This document shows, in pieces, positions 51,621 to 64,000 of a DNA stretch of 64,000 bases. How positions within the stretch are numbered: the first letter of the stretch is position 1; every line of letters begins with the position of its first letter. This DNA is from Urechis unicinctus (lineage: Eukaryota; Annelida; Polychaeta; Xenopneusta; Urechidae), in NCBI GenBank assembly GCA_034190875.2, contig CM067358.1, positions 49,000,113-49,064,112 of the forward strand, read 5' to 3'. Position numbers and translations under genes: made by a program. Below the pieces are notes generated by a model, which saw nothing but the letters and a program-made list of their open reading frames with translations, searched no databases and was not told the DNA's origin.

Positions 51621-53127
51621 CAGATCCTCCTCGACCTAGATGAGTTGATGACAACATGGATCTTAAAGTTCCTAAACTATGACCTACAAAGACGCTGTCC
51701 TTCACCTTTTGTGCTCATTATCGGACAAATATTCTAACGCAAAAAATGACGTCAGCTGTTTTTAATCGAAAATGCATTGTGATTTTATAAGCAATCGATC
51801 GAATTCTCGTCAGTCGTTTTCATTTTTAGTAATAACTACAAGGGTTTTGACGAGCTGAATGCGAGACCAATTTCAGCTAGAACTTCTTCTGCGCGAAAGA
51901 CTGCTTAATGATAAGCAACCTGTGTTACGTTCCTATCAAACAATGCATCGCGCGGAACATTGCGCGCTTGCGCAATCGATATTTCCCTTATCTGTCTGTG
52001 CATGTCTTCTGCTCCGGGTCATATTTGAAAATTGAACCATTCAGGAAATGTTTTCGTCGAAGAAGTGCAGAAGAATTGACATTGAATACGAATCTCAGTG
52101 GAACTAAGATTAAAGGGTCCTACTGGAGCACGTCTTTGACATCTGAAGCAATATTTGAATTATGCATATAGTAAACATGCACTCAAATAATAAATATTGT
52201 AAGGCAAACAGATATCGCTCCTTTCATCTGGGTTGCTGTGTGTCATTTGTATGGTACTGATAACGAATGCGTTCTCGAATATGCCAACATTAGCCATGGC
52301 AGCCTGTTGGCACTCTTGAATACGGCGACAGGGATGTAGCGACGCATACAGGACAATGTGTCTTACCCGTGAACCAACGGCTGGTCAGTTGATCAGGGGC
52401 TCAGCCCAATCGGGATAATCATGGCGAATTTAAGAAATATTCTGATTGCATGTGGATGTCTACTATTGAAGGCAAACGGTGTGGATAAGGCGTCTTCCAT
52501 TTGCAATATCGTCATCGTGTTGGCATGATTCATTTGGACTGTTGAAATGAGGCACCATTTGAATTAAAGACAAGCTTATTCGCTTTTAGCATAATCGACC
52601 ACTTAAATGTTGGTTATGGCCATGGCATAAATTCACGCAAGTAACCTGTACTATGGAGCTGGCCATTAAGCCACATCAAATATTCCATAATTTTCGCATA
52701 TATTTTCCCACGCATAGGATCTCATTTTCTGTCTCAGGATTCCATTTACCGGAAACAATCAACCAAATAATGCTACTTTATTTATTGCATTAGATCATGG
52801 TCTGACTTGGTATTGCCTATTTGTTGTAACTGATCACCCACTGACGTTTGCACGTCGATCAATGTATAGATAGCAATGTCGTCTTACGTACGTTCATACA
52901 AGACCTTTGAATATGGGGGCAAACGGAGAAAAAACGGAGAACAAACGCAAACACAGTTAATGAGCACCATAATCCCTCCATACGAATGAGACACACAGAG
53001 TTATAATTGGCCAAGTTAATATGTCTCCCATATACTCGTTTGCAACAGAATACAAAAGAGTCTTGAATATTCGGCCTAAGCTGTATTTCTGCTGAATGTC
53101 AATATGTAGTTACTGCTGTTCAACCAT
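51621..53127. other. Intergenic, no gene seen
   Basis: Neither strand shows a convincing exon. TGACGTCA occurs near 51748 without a recognisable gene next to it. Confidence 0.5.
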
Positions 53128-54747
53128 CTAGTCGGTCACCTTCTGAGGCATAAGTTCTGTGCTTAGGAATATTGCGGCATCCGTCTTCCTATTTGCCACC
53201 GCTATCTCTAATGCAGATTTATTGTTCTTATCCGTAACTGTTCTGTCGGCGCCCCTTTTGGCAAGGACCTGTATTAGCTCAATATGACCTTTTGAGGCTG
53301 CGCTGAGGTAGGGAGTCCATCCTTTAAGATTTCTGGCTTCAATATTGGCACCATTATCAAGCAGCAAATTAGCGACGTTTGTCATCCCGTTGGTAGCAGC
53401 TAGGTGGAGTGCGGTGTCTTTTCCTGTATCTGCAGCGTTCACATCTGCTTTTCTTGTATATAAGTGCGGTCATAGTCGCTATCATACCTTCAGCAGCAGA
53501 AAGTGCTAATGGGGTTCTGCCATTGGAACCCGCCGCTTCAATATCGGCACCATTATCAAGAAGACATTCCACAGCATCTGCGTTGTTACTCAGGACAGCC
53601 AAATGCAGTGACGCATTCTTGTATGTGTCCACTACACCTGCATCAGCTTGGCGGTCTATAAATATCTTCATTATCTGGTCATGACCTTTCAGGGCCGCGG
53701 AAAGTAACGGTGATCTATTTTCATAGCCTTTTGCTTCCATGTTTGCTCCATTATCAAGGAGGTACTCCACTGTATCGGCCTTATTGCTCATAGTGGCTAG
53801 ATGTAGCGCTGAATCTCCGTACGAGTCACACACCGACGTGTCAGCGCCCTCCTTCTGAAGGAACTTCACGACACCCACATGACCTTTATCAGCCGCCGAT
53901 AGCAATGGAGTTCTGTCCTTGTAACCCCTGGTGTCTATTGCGGTGCCATTGTCAAGTAGAAAGGAGACAGCGGACGTGTCTCCGCTCATAGCCGCCGCGT
54001 GTAGGGCCGAATCGTTGTCCTCATCACAGGCGGTAATGTCAGCTCCTCGCTCTTTTAAGAGCTTCATGATTCTAACATTCCCCTTTAGAGCAGCGCACAG
54101 GAATGGAGTGCTGTTCCGTGCTCCTCTCACGTTTACATCGGCGCCGTTTCTAAGGAGGAATTCGATGGCCTCTACATTTTCGCTCGCAATAGCACAATGG
54201 AGCGAGGAGTTCTTATCGATGTCAGTAGCTGCCTGATCAGCGCCTTGGTTTAACAAATACGTCATCATCTCAATATTCCCACTCATGGCAGATATCAAAA
54301 AGGCTGTTCTTCCTTTGAATCCCTGTAGTTCTATAGCCAATCCAATATCGAGTAAAAAGGCAACAGCATCAGTCCTATCGCTCGATGCGGCGAGATGCAG
54401 TGCTGTTTCGCCATCGTCGTCAGTGGAGTGTTTGGCCGCGCCGGCGTCATGCAAAATCCTCAGGATAGCTGTGTGGCCTCTGGTCGCAGCATTTAAGAAA
54501 GGAGTTCGACCCTTAACCCCGACAGAATCTACATCAGCTCGGCTGTCAAGCAGAAATTGGACAACTCCTTGTGCGCCACTGAACGCAGCCAGGTGTAGGG
54601 CTGTATCGTTGTTGCGGTCTCTCATCATTATATCGGCCCCTTGATTTATGAGTCTCTTCGTGGTGTCTATGTCGCCCTCGCTTGCTGCACGGAGTAATGC
54701 GTCCTGATCTGAACAAGAACCCTCGGCTGACAGTTCTGTCTCCGTCC
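53128..54747 (-). CDS. Ankyrin-repeat exon with one frameshift
   Basis: About 16 ankyrin repeats of 33 residues, all with TALHLAA or TPLLSAA cores. Two repeat types alternate: one with ALHLAAxS and a FLLDNGA helix, the other with TPLLSAAxKGH and a GAD end, so the array grew by duplicating a 66-residue pair. The exon begins after TTTACAG at 54748-54754, which makes the Met codon at 54757 intronic. A one-base excess in AAAA at 53449-53452 shifts the last four repeats. Downstream codons resume ADVNAADTGKDTALHLAATN in the other frame to TAG at 53128. Confidence 0.85.
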
Positions 54748-57700
54748 CTGTAAACATGAAATACCATGCATGACCTATATTGGCAGTTAGGCGAATGTGT
54801 TAGGCTTGTTAAATAAGAGCCTTTTGTTGGGTGTGACATTGTCGATGAACATAGTTCCAGAGGAAATAATGCAGAAGCCGTATGACCATGCACATAATGA
54901 AATGTAATACATATTAAACTTGGTACGACGGGACGGCAGCCGAATTAATTGCATATGCACACCCGTCGGCGCAGCCCGAAGGCTCTTAATTTGTCCGCTG
55001 TAATTATAAATAGTAGAACTGAATAATGTGACAAATTGCTGGACTTCGTCTTTTGGGATTGCAGTAATTTGAATTGCAAAACCCTTTAATGTAATGGTTT
55101 TTAGTTTGAAAAGTATACTAAAATCACAACAATGTCGTCAGCGTCCAGTAGAGTGTCCGGGGTCAATGTACTCAGGTGGGGTAGTAAATAGGTTTGGTTG
55201 TTAATAGGTGTGTGACAATAATCCATACCCGACCGGGAACTTGGATATACTCAATGTAGCCGACACAGTGGCGAGGATATACCCAATGTAGCCGACACAG
55301 GGGCGAGGATATACTCAATGTAGCCGAAACAGGGGGGAGGATATACCCAATGTAGCCGAAACTGGGGGGAAGATATGCCCAATGTAGCCGAAACAGGGGG
55401 GAGGTTATACTCAGTGTAGCCGACACAGAGGCGAGGATATACTCAATGTAGCCGAAACAGGGGGGAGGATATACCCAATGTAACCGACACAGGGGCGAGG
55501 ATAAAACTCGATGAAGCCGAAACAGGGGACGAGGATATACCCAATGTAGCCGACACAGGGGCGAGGATATAACTCGATGAAGCCGACACAGGGACGAGGA
55601 TATACTCAATAGAGCCGACACAGTGACGAGGATATACCCAATGTAACCGACACAGGGACGAGGATATACTCAATAGAGCCGACACAGTGACGAGGATATA
55701 CCCAATGTAACCGACACAGGGGAGAGGATATACTCAATAGAGCCGAAACAGGGACAAGGATATACCCAATGTAGCCGACACAGGGACGAGGATATACTCA
55801 ATAGAGCCGACACAGGGACGAGGATATACCCAATGTAACTGACACAGGGGCGAGGATAAAACTCGATGAAGCCGAAACAGGGGAGAGGATATACCCAATG
55901 TAACCGACACAGGGGCGAGGATATAACTCGATGAAGCCGAAACAGGGGAGAGGATATACCCAATGTAACCGACACAGGGGCGAGGATATAACTCGATGAA
56001 GCCGAAACAGGGGGGAGGATATACCCAATGTAACCGACACAGGGGCGAGGATATAACTCGATGAAGCCGAAACAGGGCCGATATACAGGACACAGAGGAT
56101 ATAACTCGATGAAGCCGACACGGGGACGAGGATATACTCAATAGAGCCGACACAGTGACGAGGATATGCCCAATGTAACCGACACAGGGACGAGGATATA
56201 CTCAATAGAGCCGACACAGTGACGAGGATATACCCAATGTAACCGACACAGGGACGAGGATATACTCAATAGAGCCGACACAGGGACGAGGATATACCCA
56301 ATGTAACTGACACAGGGGCGAGGATATACTCAATAGAGCCGACACAGGGACAAGGATATACCCAATGTAGCCGACACGGACGAGGATATACTCAATAGAG
56401 CCGACACAGGGACGAGGATATACTCAATAGAGCCGACACGGGGACGAGGATATACCCAATGTAACCGACACAGGGGTGAGGATATACTCAATAGAGCCGA
56501 CACAGGGACAAGGATATACCCAATGTAGCCGACACAGGGACGAGGATATATTCAATAGAGCCGACACAGGGACGAGGATATACTCAATAGAGCCGACACA
56601 GGGACGAGGATATACCCAATGTAACCGACACAGGGGCGATTATAACTCGATGGCCGACGGGGGAGGATTATATGCGTTTATACAGACAGACTTATACTCA
56701 ATGGAGCCGAAAATATACTCAATGGAGCCGACAGGGCCATGGGGAATCATGCTTTTTTTATACACGTGCCGTTGAAACCCTATGAATGGGCAAGGCGAAT
56801 TGTTGCCCATGGCTTGTCCGAAAAAAATGTTATCTCAGCTTGATTAAACGAGGCTCCGGAAATATTATTGCGTTTATACAGAAGACTTTCGCAAAGCGAA
56901 AATGGCTAACAGGCAACATGGGATTGCTGCTCAGACAAACACGCGACAAAGGTCAAGTTGATAAAAGCTCTTAATGATCAGATATCACAGTGACATAGGC
57001 ATGCGAAATGCAGGCATAGTCGGCGTGAACATTATTGCGAAGAAACAAATTATAAATGATGAAATCTCTAGCATTTACCTAATTGTTGGTTCGTGTGAAC
57101 TTCATTGACATCAGGAGGAGTGACGCTAGCGTCCAGGTATGGTGACCCGTCTGTTCCTGGCTGTGTCGTCATTGCCTGGCTGTTATCCGAGCAGGCGCCG
57201 TTTGCCAATAACAGAGCTTGCTGCTCCTCTTGCACTACCGATAGATTTACAACAGCTATTGAATACATTCATAACTTTGACAGTGTGCGACATGTTGACA
57301 AACAGTTCAAAAATGTGCTTACCAACAATACAAGCGTTTTCATCTTTTGGCATTGCTTTTGAATCTGCTTGCGTCAACTCAACATCAGATGGCGTTCCAG
57401 ATGCCTCTTCATCACTCTGTTGGCCTTCAACCAAATACATACGACCATATTGTACGCCATTAAACGTCAATCACTAACGAATGCTGTTTATGCGTTGATT
57501 ATTACCGGCTCTTTGTCCAATTAAAATACGGCGGCAACTATTTCTGCTGGGCTTGTGAAACACCAGTGTTAACACTGCAGCCAGTAGACAGGCCAGTATG
57601 AGGAGAGGAATGACGATGGCTGCTACAGAAGTACTGCTGCTCTCAACGCTAGTCATGTCGTTCTCTGAAAAGCTTGGTGACGTCCACTCTGCTGCCAGCT

Positions 57701-58274
57701 TGATGTATTCACCTATTCATACATTGATATGAATTATTGTTGACGTAAAGGCAATGGTGTAATTCAGATGTTATAGCCTGGTTGTGTAGCACCCTACCAT
57801 AACAGAATGTGCGGCATTGTTTTGCATGATCAGGACTCTGTATTCTACATATGTCAGAGCAAGCTTCACATTGTGAAGTTGTGATGTTGCAGTATTCATC
57901 GTTAGGACATGGCCCCTTGACGCAATAAGGCAAGCATTCCTGGGGATCGAACGGCCATTGCGCTGTGGTGCTGCTGCAGAACTCGCCCATTTGACACTGC
58001 ACGTCCCATCCCTTGCCACAGACGTCCAAACAAACATCTCTAGCGGCATCATGGTATTGATTATCACACAGAACGTCAGCTGAAGCCGACACGCTGAAAA
58101 ACGCCGCAATACTTTGTGCATTAAACCAACAATCACTTGATGTCTTAGTATTGTATGCAGTGAGTTGATAAAGACCAGGATGTATGGTCTCTTTGCACCC
58201 CACCTGGTGATGGACAGAAGCGAACACACAGCGAACGTGACGAGGAGAACACCGATTGACGTCAACGACATCAT
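53128..58274 (-). CDS. Single-pass membrane protein with Cys-rich ectodomain and ankyrin repeats
   Basis: Proposed exons (minus strand): 58274-58204 signal peptide (MMSLTSIGVLLVTFAVCSLL); 58093-57798 Cys-rich ectodomain with about 16 Cys; 57664-57506 transmembrane helix (VAAIVIPLLILACLLAAVLT) followed by basic residues; 57424-57323 and 57234-57079 acidic and polar cytoplasmic linker; 54747-53128 about 16 ankyrin repeats. After the phase-2 first intron every junction is phase 1, and the exons add up to 800 codons if one extra A in an AAAA run (53449-53452) is discounted. The 81-bp intron before 57424 has a poor acceptor and is the weakest junction. The design suggests a surface receptor that signals or anchors through ankyrin repeats. 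Ligand and partners are unknown. The ankyrin exon and the ectodomain could instead belong to two genes. Confidence 0.65.
55239..56733. repeat. 32-bp minisatellite in the ankyrin gene intron
   Basis: Roughly 46 copies of a 32-bp unit (GAGGATATACCCAATGTAGC plus 12 bases) with at least three variants (AATGTAGCCG, AATGTAACCG, AATAGAGCCG). The variants often alternate as 64-bp pairs. Long open frames on both strands over it are artefacts of the repeat. Confidence 0.9.
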
Positions 58275-61011
58275 GGTCAATCTGACGTACACACATTTGA
58301 CTGATTAACGTCCATGACATCATGGTGTATCCGACGTACACATATTTGTAGACAATTCCAAACACAAAATATGCGTGAAGATAATATCTGTTAAGTTAGT
58401 ATGGAAGGATTATGTACATAAAGTTAACAAGAGCTAGCACCAGCAACACAAGTCAGTAAGTCTAATCACAACTTATTTTACATAAACAACAGCACGTGTT
58501 ATCGTAAAGTTTCGAACTTAAAGAATATTTGTACCTGAGATAATATTTCAGGAGTGTTTTTGAATCCGTCAAAAGCTAGATAGAGCGAACGAGAAATGAC
58601 CAATAAGCACTGAGCACAGCATTGACTGAAGATTTACCACGAGGTCTTCTCCGTCCTAAAATCATGTAACTAAAACGAAAGCAGGCTCTTATGAATGGAA
58701 CAGATGAGTCAAGTACATATGTGGAAAGCCCTCAAAAGATAACAGTCTTGCTTAGTCCATCTCTAAGAGGCGACTAATAGGGGCAACCAGTTTTTCTTTG
58801 GACGGACCCGTGTCAATCGATTTAACGTACGCAAGAGGCTAGGATGACCTGGCCCAATATTTTGGCTGGTGGTGACATGCCCTGGGATACTCATTAGGTT
58901 TTGTTATCTTTTTCACCTTCGTCATTATTTTCATCCATGTGGATTCCCCCCCGCCCCCGTCAACCTTCACCAGAAGACTGCAATCACCCTCTTGATTCAC
59001 ACACAACACTCATGTCTACTGAAAGTCACACGACAAAACACGATAACTGGAAACATTTCCCGCAAACGACACAACACTTCGCGCAGCAATACTTTTTGTG
59101 GCGTGTTGATTCATGGCAATGACCCCAAGCCATCGCGTATATAACAATCTGCATACGCAAATAGGAGAAAGCAAGGTAAGGTTCAATGTACAACATTGTA
59201 AGTGTTTACAATCATGTAAGGCCAATGGAGGGGCCGATTACGTGTTGTGTTGGTTGCGCGCAATGCAACCCGAGCAATCATAGCGCACGTTTTTGATCTG
59301 ATACACGTTATGAATTTAGCTCGGCTCCCTAAACATGCTGTGCATAAATATTTTGTGTCGAGGGTCTTAGATATCATAACGTCATGCACCCATCCGGTTA
59401 GTGAGCATTATGGTTGGCGCTTGCCGGCATAATGCAGATAACACGCAACAATAGGGCCAACTGACGGAGATAATATAGGCGATAAGACGAACTACGTTGT
59501 GTATTCCGAGATATTGCAGAAAATACGACATAATAAATGATGAAATAATAATGCCGATAGCAAGTTATAATGGCTGGTGTATATTGAGATCATTTGGGTA
59601 GAAGCAATGACGGGTGGTGTTAGCCCATGTCATAATGGTTCAAATCTAACACAGATCATGTTTGCAGGTGGATAGTATCTTTTATGCCTAATGGCTTGTA
59701 TAAGGGAGTCCAAATCAATTACGGGTCGTTAGAGCGGTTGTGATTTAAGTTCAAACTAATATTTCGTAGTTTTAGTTGATGATACGAATCCAAATGTATA
59801 ATGGTAGGTTCATGTGTGGATTATGTGAGTCCTAATGCATACTAGATGATTTGTGCGTGGATGATCTGGGTCCATATCAGTAATGGGTTGTTATACTGGA
59901 ACACCGTTCTTCCGGTTGCCCCCATCCCATCAATGGAGTCAACAATCGGTTGGTGACCAGATAAATCATGCATGACGTGTGGTAGTCCGATGCCACATGT
60001 TGTGCACTCGGTGATGTGGAGATATGGCAAGTCCCTGACTGTTCTATGTGTCAGGGGAAGCATAGGGAGCAAATTCCGAGCAAACACGTCAACTTTCTAT
60101 CACGTTACGTGACGTCGAATTTCCTTTTTTGGTTCAATTAACTTCATAATGAATTCCATGTGTTGTGTTATTACTAAATTTTCATTAAAGTGCCTTTCTT
60201 ACGGTTATAGGTATTTCGCTGAAATCAATTCATAACGTGATCAATAAACTCAAACTGGTCCAATAACCCTTGCATCTTACCAGTTAAGGCAACAAAATGT
60301 CAGTTCAAATTAGCGCGCTCAACGATCGCTACGGCAGCAATGATCTAATGGGTCTTAACCCAGGCGTGTGACGTCAGCAAAGGGATCCCACGCGCTCGGA
60401 AACGCGGGGAGCTCCACAATGTTTACATTGTACTTTGTTGGAGTTCGTCCCTCTTTTTTGGATATTTAATCGTTTTCAGCCACCATGTAACCGATCGAAC
60501 ACGATGGTTGTAAGCTAGTCTTGAAGACAGATTCTGAATTCCAGCTGGTTTACTATGAGCCTACCCTGCCCAGGACAGAAGCACCACCTCCAATGTGTGC
60601 AGATGCGGTGAAACCAGATCAACGATATGCCATTGAGGTACATCAGAGAAAGTTATGCATGTATCAAGACAAGTCCTAGGCGATTGGAGGGTGAGGAATC
60701 CTTGAGAGTCTGGTGCTGGGAAGTTGTATTGTTGTAACAGCACAGACTGGTAAATGAACTCTTATCGTCTGCCCCACATTTCCCCTGCATCACTGAACAA
60801 ACTGTCAGTATGCAATATATCTGTAACACCCGTAAGATCACAATGTGACATTGTTGATTCATCCATACTCAATTTTTTTTGGTCATACCTGTTTCAATAA
60901 ATATAATGAAATTGTTAATAATGACTACAAGCCTTTGTACATATGCATGTGTTTGTAAATAATTAAAAAAAAACCCTTCTCCTTTGTACATCATTATCTG
61001 ACAAGTGCCCG
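58275..61011. other. Intergenic, no gene seen
   Basis: Short open frames only, none with a recognisable domain. A local direct repeat (about 58266-58345) duplicates the start region of the membrane gene, giving two ATG clusters. Confidence 0.5.
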
Positions 61012-61230
61012 TGTTATGGTCTGTAGGAGAAATGTGCCACTTGCAAGGTCCAAGTGTTCGCAAAAATTGTTCTGAAACCAGGATGCTGGGTTATGCAACC
61101 AATCGGAATAGGGCAGTTCTCTATAGAGGTCGTGACTCGAGGAATCTCCACACAGCATACAGATTCTTCCACCTCTATCCTTGGTTGAAAGTAGCCACAC
61201 AAACACCGGTAACATGATGTAGTGATGAGG
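61012..61230 (-). pseudogene. P2X7 C-terminal-domain-like fragment
   Basis: One minus-strand frame reads SCYRCLCGYFQP, then ESVCCVEIPRV, then GCITQHPGFRTIF and LQVAHFSYR before a TAA. The Cys pattern (CxxCxCG, CC-E, CIT) and the final LQ-aromatic-R segment resemble the C-terminal cytoplasmic domain of P2X7 receptors, which is found alone in many invertebrate proteins. No clear 3' splice site precedes it and the expected rest of the domain is not found downstream, so it is a partial exon or relic. Confidence 0.4.
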
Positions 61231-61422
61231 ATATTAATGTACGCAATTAGTGATACATGATATGTTTGAACGTATTTAATTCAATTGCTTTGGATTGGTT
61301 GCATCAAAAACACATACTAAGTGTAGGAAAATATGTTAGGAAAAGAAGGTAAACACTTCTCCCGTTATATACCAACGCATATACAATGAACTTGTGCATA
61401 AATACTAGCAGACATAGCTCAC

Positions 61423-61548
61423 CAAGCTTTGTTCTGCTGCCGCACTATGTCCTGGGCCGGATGACCCGCGTGAGTAAGAAACCCAAGACGCAGCAGTGGC
61501 ATCACCGGCGTCTTTATTCGGTTTATTAGAGACGTCTGAATCGCTCAT
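61423..61548 (-). CDS. Possible first coding exon, acidic N-terminus
   Basis: ATG at 61546-61548 gives 42 residues rich in Ser, Asp, Gly and Ala (MSDSDVSNKPNKDAGDATAA), ending at a good donor (GTGAGC) in phase 0. DNA upstream is richer in CpG and has TGACGTCA near 61731. Such a low-complexity start followed closely by the P2X7-like segment fits a P2X7-domain protein gene, but the join lacks a clear acceptor. Confidence 0.35.
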
Positions 61549-61749
61549 TTCTTGCTTGAATCTAACCGAAAACTTTAGCCTTGCCGAGCAACGATGGTCT
61601 GCGAAAGATCTTTGCCATCGCATGTCTCTTCGTCGCTCTCCAGAAGCAATGAAACAGCGAAACTACCAGCAGCTATTTTGCGAGAATCGTAACGCCGATC
61701 GCACATTGCAATCAAAACAGTGCCGGGTCTGACGTCACGCGGTGGCGAT

Positions 61750-64000
61750 TAATCATTCTTGAGCTCGTCGTTTCGAAACGCCGGACTTTCACGGCTGACA
61801 TATACTTTTGGGTTACATTTCCTTCATCTGGCAATTCTCATTGTATCAGAGGGCTGAATAACACCCGGCCACAATGCGACGTGGGAATTGAACATGAACA
61901 ACTCGCTAATCACGTTACTAGATGTGTGGTAGATAAGATACAAGTTGGTACGAAATTGTTGGGAATCACATCTAATATGAGGATTTAAACAATTCGATGT
62001 TCAATTGGATTTCATTCAATGGTCGATTCGACAACTTTGATCTGATTGCGTAGGTATGCCTGATTCTCTACACAATAATCACTGTGCACCTTCCCTCTAA
62101 ATGCTAGTTTATGCAGCCAAAAGAACCTTCTAGGCTTTGCAGGTTGTCTTTTACCTTGATTCCGTTGAATATGTTGGAAGCAGTGACTTGCCCAAACTCC
62201 AGTTGGAACCACAAGTTTTGTCATAATCGGTGAGGTAAAAATACCAATGGCAACACAAACACTATAAACCTCAACAATATAAAGTAAAATCCACAAACCA
62301 TTGTTCGCAATCGTACTTATTACAGCAGTCTTTGGATTGAATATGTTTAGGTTTTGGTCAAAAGCGCATAAAAAGACGAAGACAAATCTGCGGAAGACGA
62401 TTATTGAACATGACATAATGGTTCACTGAAGATCCTATCGATCAAGGTCAGCTTAGTAAGGCCCCGTGCATGCCATTGGACAGAGTGGAAGCCTAAGTCA
62501 TGGCACATTGGTAAACAATCAATCCTTACCGGAATCAAATTCTCCCTTCACGCTAGCACCACTGGCGACTAATGTAGAGCCAATTATCTACATTGCTTGT
62601 CGTGCGCTTCTACAGCACTAGTTAATTGGTAGTTTCTTGTAGAGGATCTGCTGTTATTCATTTGTCGTTCAACTGGCATTGCCTTTACAATATTGGATGA
62701 ATCGTTCACAGGAAAAGTGATATCAAGAGATGACCTTTTAAGGCATTGCAGTACATTACACAACATACGGGGCAACCTTTCTATGAAAACGAACAATCAT
62801 CCCCTGTTCGATTTACGGCAATGCGATCTGCGATATGGCTCGGGACGGTACCGCTCCGGAAGGTGGCACTAAAGTAAGTTCATTGCGTGAGTGGGACGCT
62901 GGTAGGGTATTTTTGGAAATTTGTTGATGGTCCATTGTCTGAAGATGTCATCTGTTCAGTGTCATATATACAAGTCAACTGTCTTCATATTTGTCAATAT
63001 TGTTATGCTGCCTAGCCAAATGAGAGTTTTTATGTAGTTAAAAGTAAATTGCTGACGTTCATGAATTATACAATGTCTCAGTGTACAAATCCCTTTTGGC
63101 ATCCATTTGAGATCAACAATTGACAAGATATTTCTAAATTCAAACATAGAATGTATGTCTGCTTAACCAGTTTAAGATAATGAGTTGCTACTGAGTATCA
63201 ATGAACAAAAGAGCGCCCTATTAAAACGTCCACGTATATTCAAATCAGATATATCGTTAAAAGGCAGTCACATATTTCATTATAACATTTTGAGTTAACA
63301 GAAACGGACTGATTCCATCAATCCATCGTTTTCAGAACAGCTCATTGCGTTAAGAAAACGTCATTAGGTCCTGATCATATCGAATGGTGAGGATGGTGAT
63401 TATTGTCTGAGCCTCTGGTATAAATGTGAATAATTCACCATTTTCCAATTCACTACGTGGTTATATTTAGATTTACAGGCGCCTGGGCATAGAGAGTGAT
63501 CGGTTGATGGCGTGGTGGTGAATATTTGTGAGTTATTAATGTAACTGATTGTGAAAATGAATACCTATAAGTAATGGGTGGCCATTATGAATTCTGTAAA
63601 TGACGACCCCAGGGGATAAATCGATAAACCGAACAAATACCAAAGAGTAGCCGATTGTCCAATCCGAGTATTCAGTGCAGAAAATTGCTTTTAGGAAAGT
63701 CACCGTGTCGAAATTTAATCAATTTGCAATTAATGCCTTTCTATAGGATATGAAATAGTAGCAATGCAATAGCGAAATAAAGTAAATGAAACTGGTGGGA
63801 GAGTTAACATAACCGGGGAGCTAGCTCATACCTCGGTAGTACAAGCATCCCGTGTATGGTAAGATGATGCGTGTGGAATTGCATCATTATTCACTGCTAC
63901 TCTAAACGCCCCCTATTACTGGAGATAATAGCATTTCCGCAATATACAATACGGCCTTTTACATTCATTGCTTGGACCGTAATGCTCACAGATAAGCAAT
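61750..64000. other. Right flank, no gene seen
   Basis: A minus-strand open frame of 134 codons (62012-62416) with hydrophobic stretches has no recognised domain, and I do not call it a gene. The rest is AT-rich without visible exons or repeats. Confidence 0.5.

Noticed and set aside
55172..56217. Several overlapping minus-strand frames of 80-149 codons (LCRLHWVYPR type)
   Set aside because: They are different registers of the 32-bp minisatellite.
62012..62416. 134-codon minus-strand frame with hydrophobic stretches
   Set aside because: No domain, no splice context and unconvincing composition; kept only as a note in the flank entry.

Overview
The window looks like metazoan nuclear DNA, most likely from a marine invertebrate and probably a mollusc. 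The basis is small phase-1 exons with GT/AG introns of about 100-300 bp, secreted vWA/EGF multidomain genes, abundant minisatellites, and a gene-poor AT-rich background. There are no operons or bacterial-style ORFs. The species call is inference.

Layout. (1) 1-12068: no gene recognised; several minisatellites (18, 69, 37, 30 and 21 bp periods), a long poly(G) tract and a hairpin. (2) 12069-45961: a tandem array of four full-length copies of one secreted gene (starts at 13127, 21614, 29483, 37993) plus a fifth truncated start at 45962. The 10-exon model gives 1091 aa: signal peptide, RSKR propeptide site, vWA-vWA-EGF-vWA-EGF-vWA-EGF-vWA. Copies 1 and 3 are open in every exon; copies 2 and 4 carry several private frameshifts or stops. 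Unit lengths alternate (8487, 7869, 8510, 7969 bp) and spacer variants alternate A-B-A-B, suggesting duplication of a two-gene block of about 16.4 kb followed by gene conversion. (3) 46018-51620: a degraded, compact, virus-like mobile element with capsid-like, tail/fibre-like, helical and coiled-coil ORFs. Pieces of the same element lie in the spacers after the vWA genes, and the element truncates the fifth vWA gene just after its signal peptide exon. (4) 53128-58274, minus strand: a six-exon gene whose splice phases join a signal peptide, Cys-rich ectodomain, transmembrane helix, short cytoplasmic linker and about 16 ankyrin repeats. It has a one-base frameshift near the C-terminus and a 1.5 kb 32-bp minisatellite in its last intron. 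(5) 58275-64000: mostly empty, with a possible first exon and a P2X7-C-terminal-like fragment on the minus strand.

How it fits together. The vWA/EGF genes probably encode secreted matrix or adhesion proteins. The element fragments in each spacer show that the mobile element was present before, or took part in, amplification of the array. The ankyrin gene is a separate candidate single-pass receptor. Exon borders were read by eye from splice consensus, frame and phase. No alignments or database searches were run.
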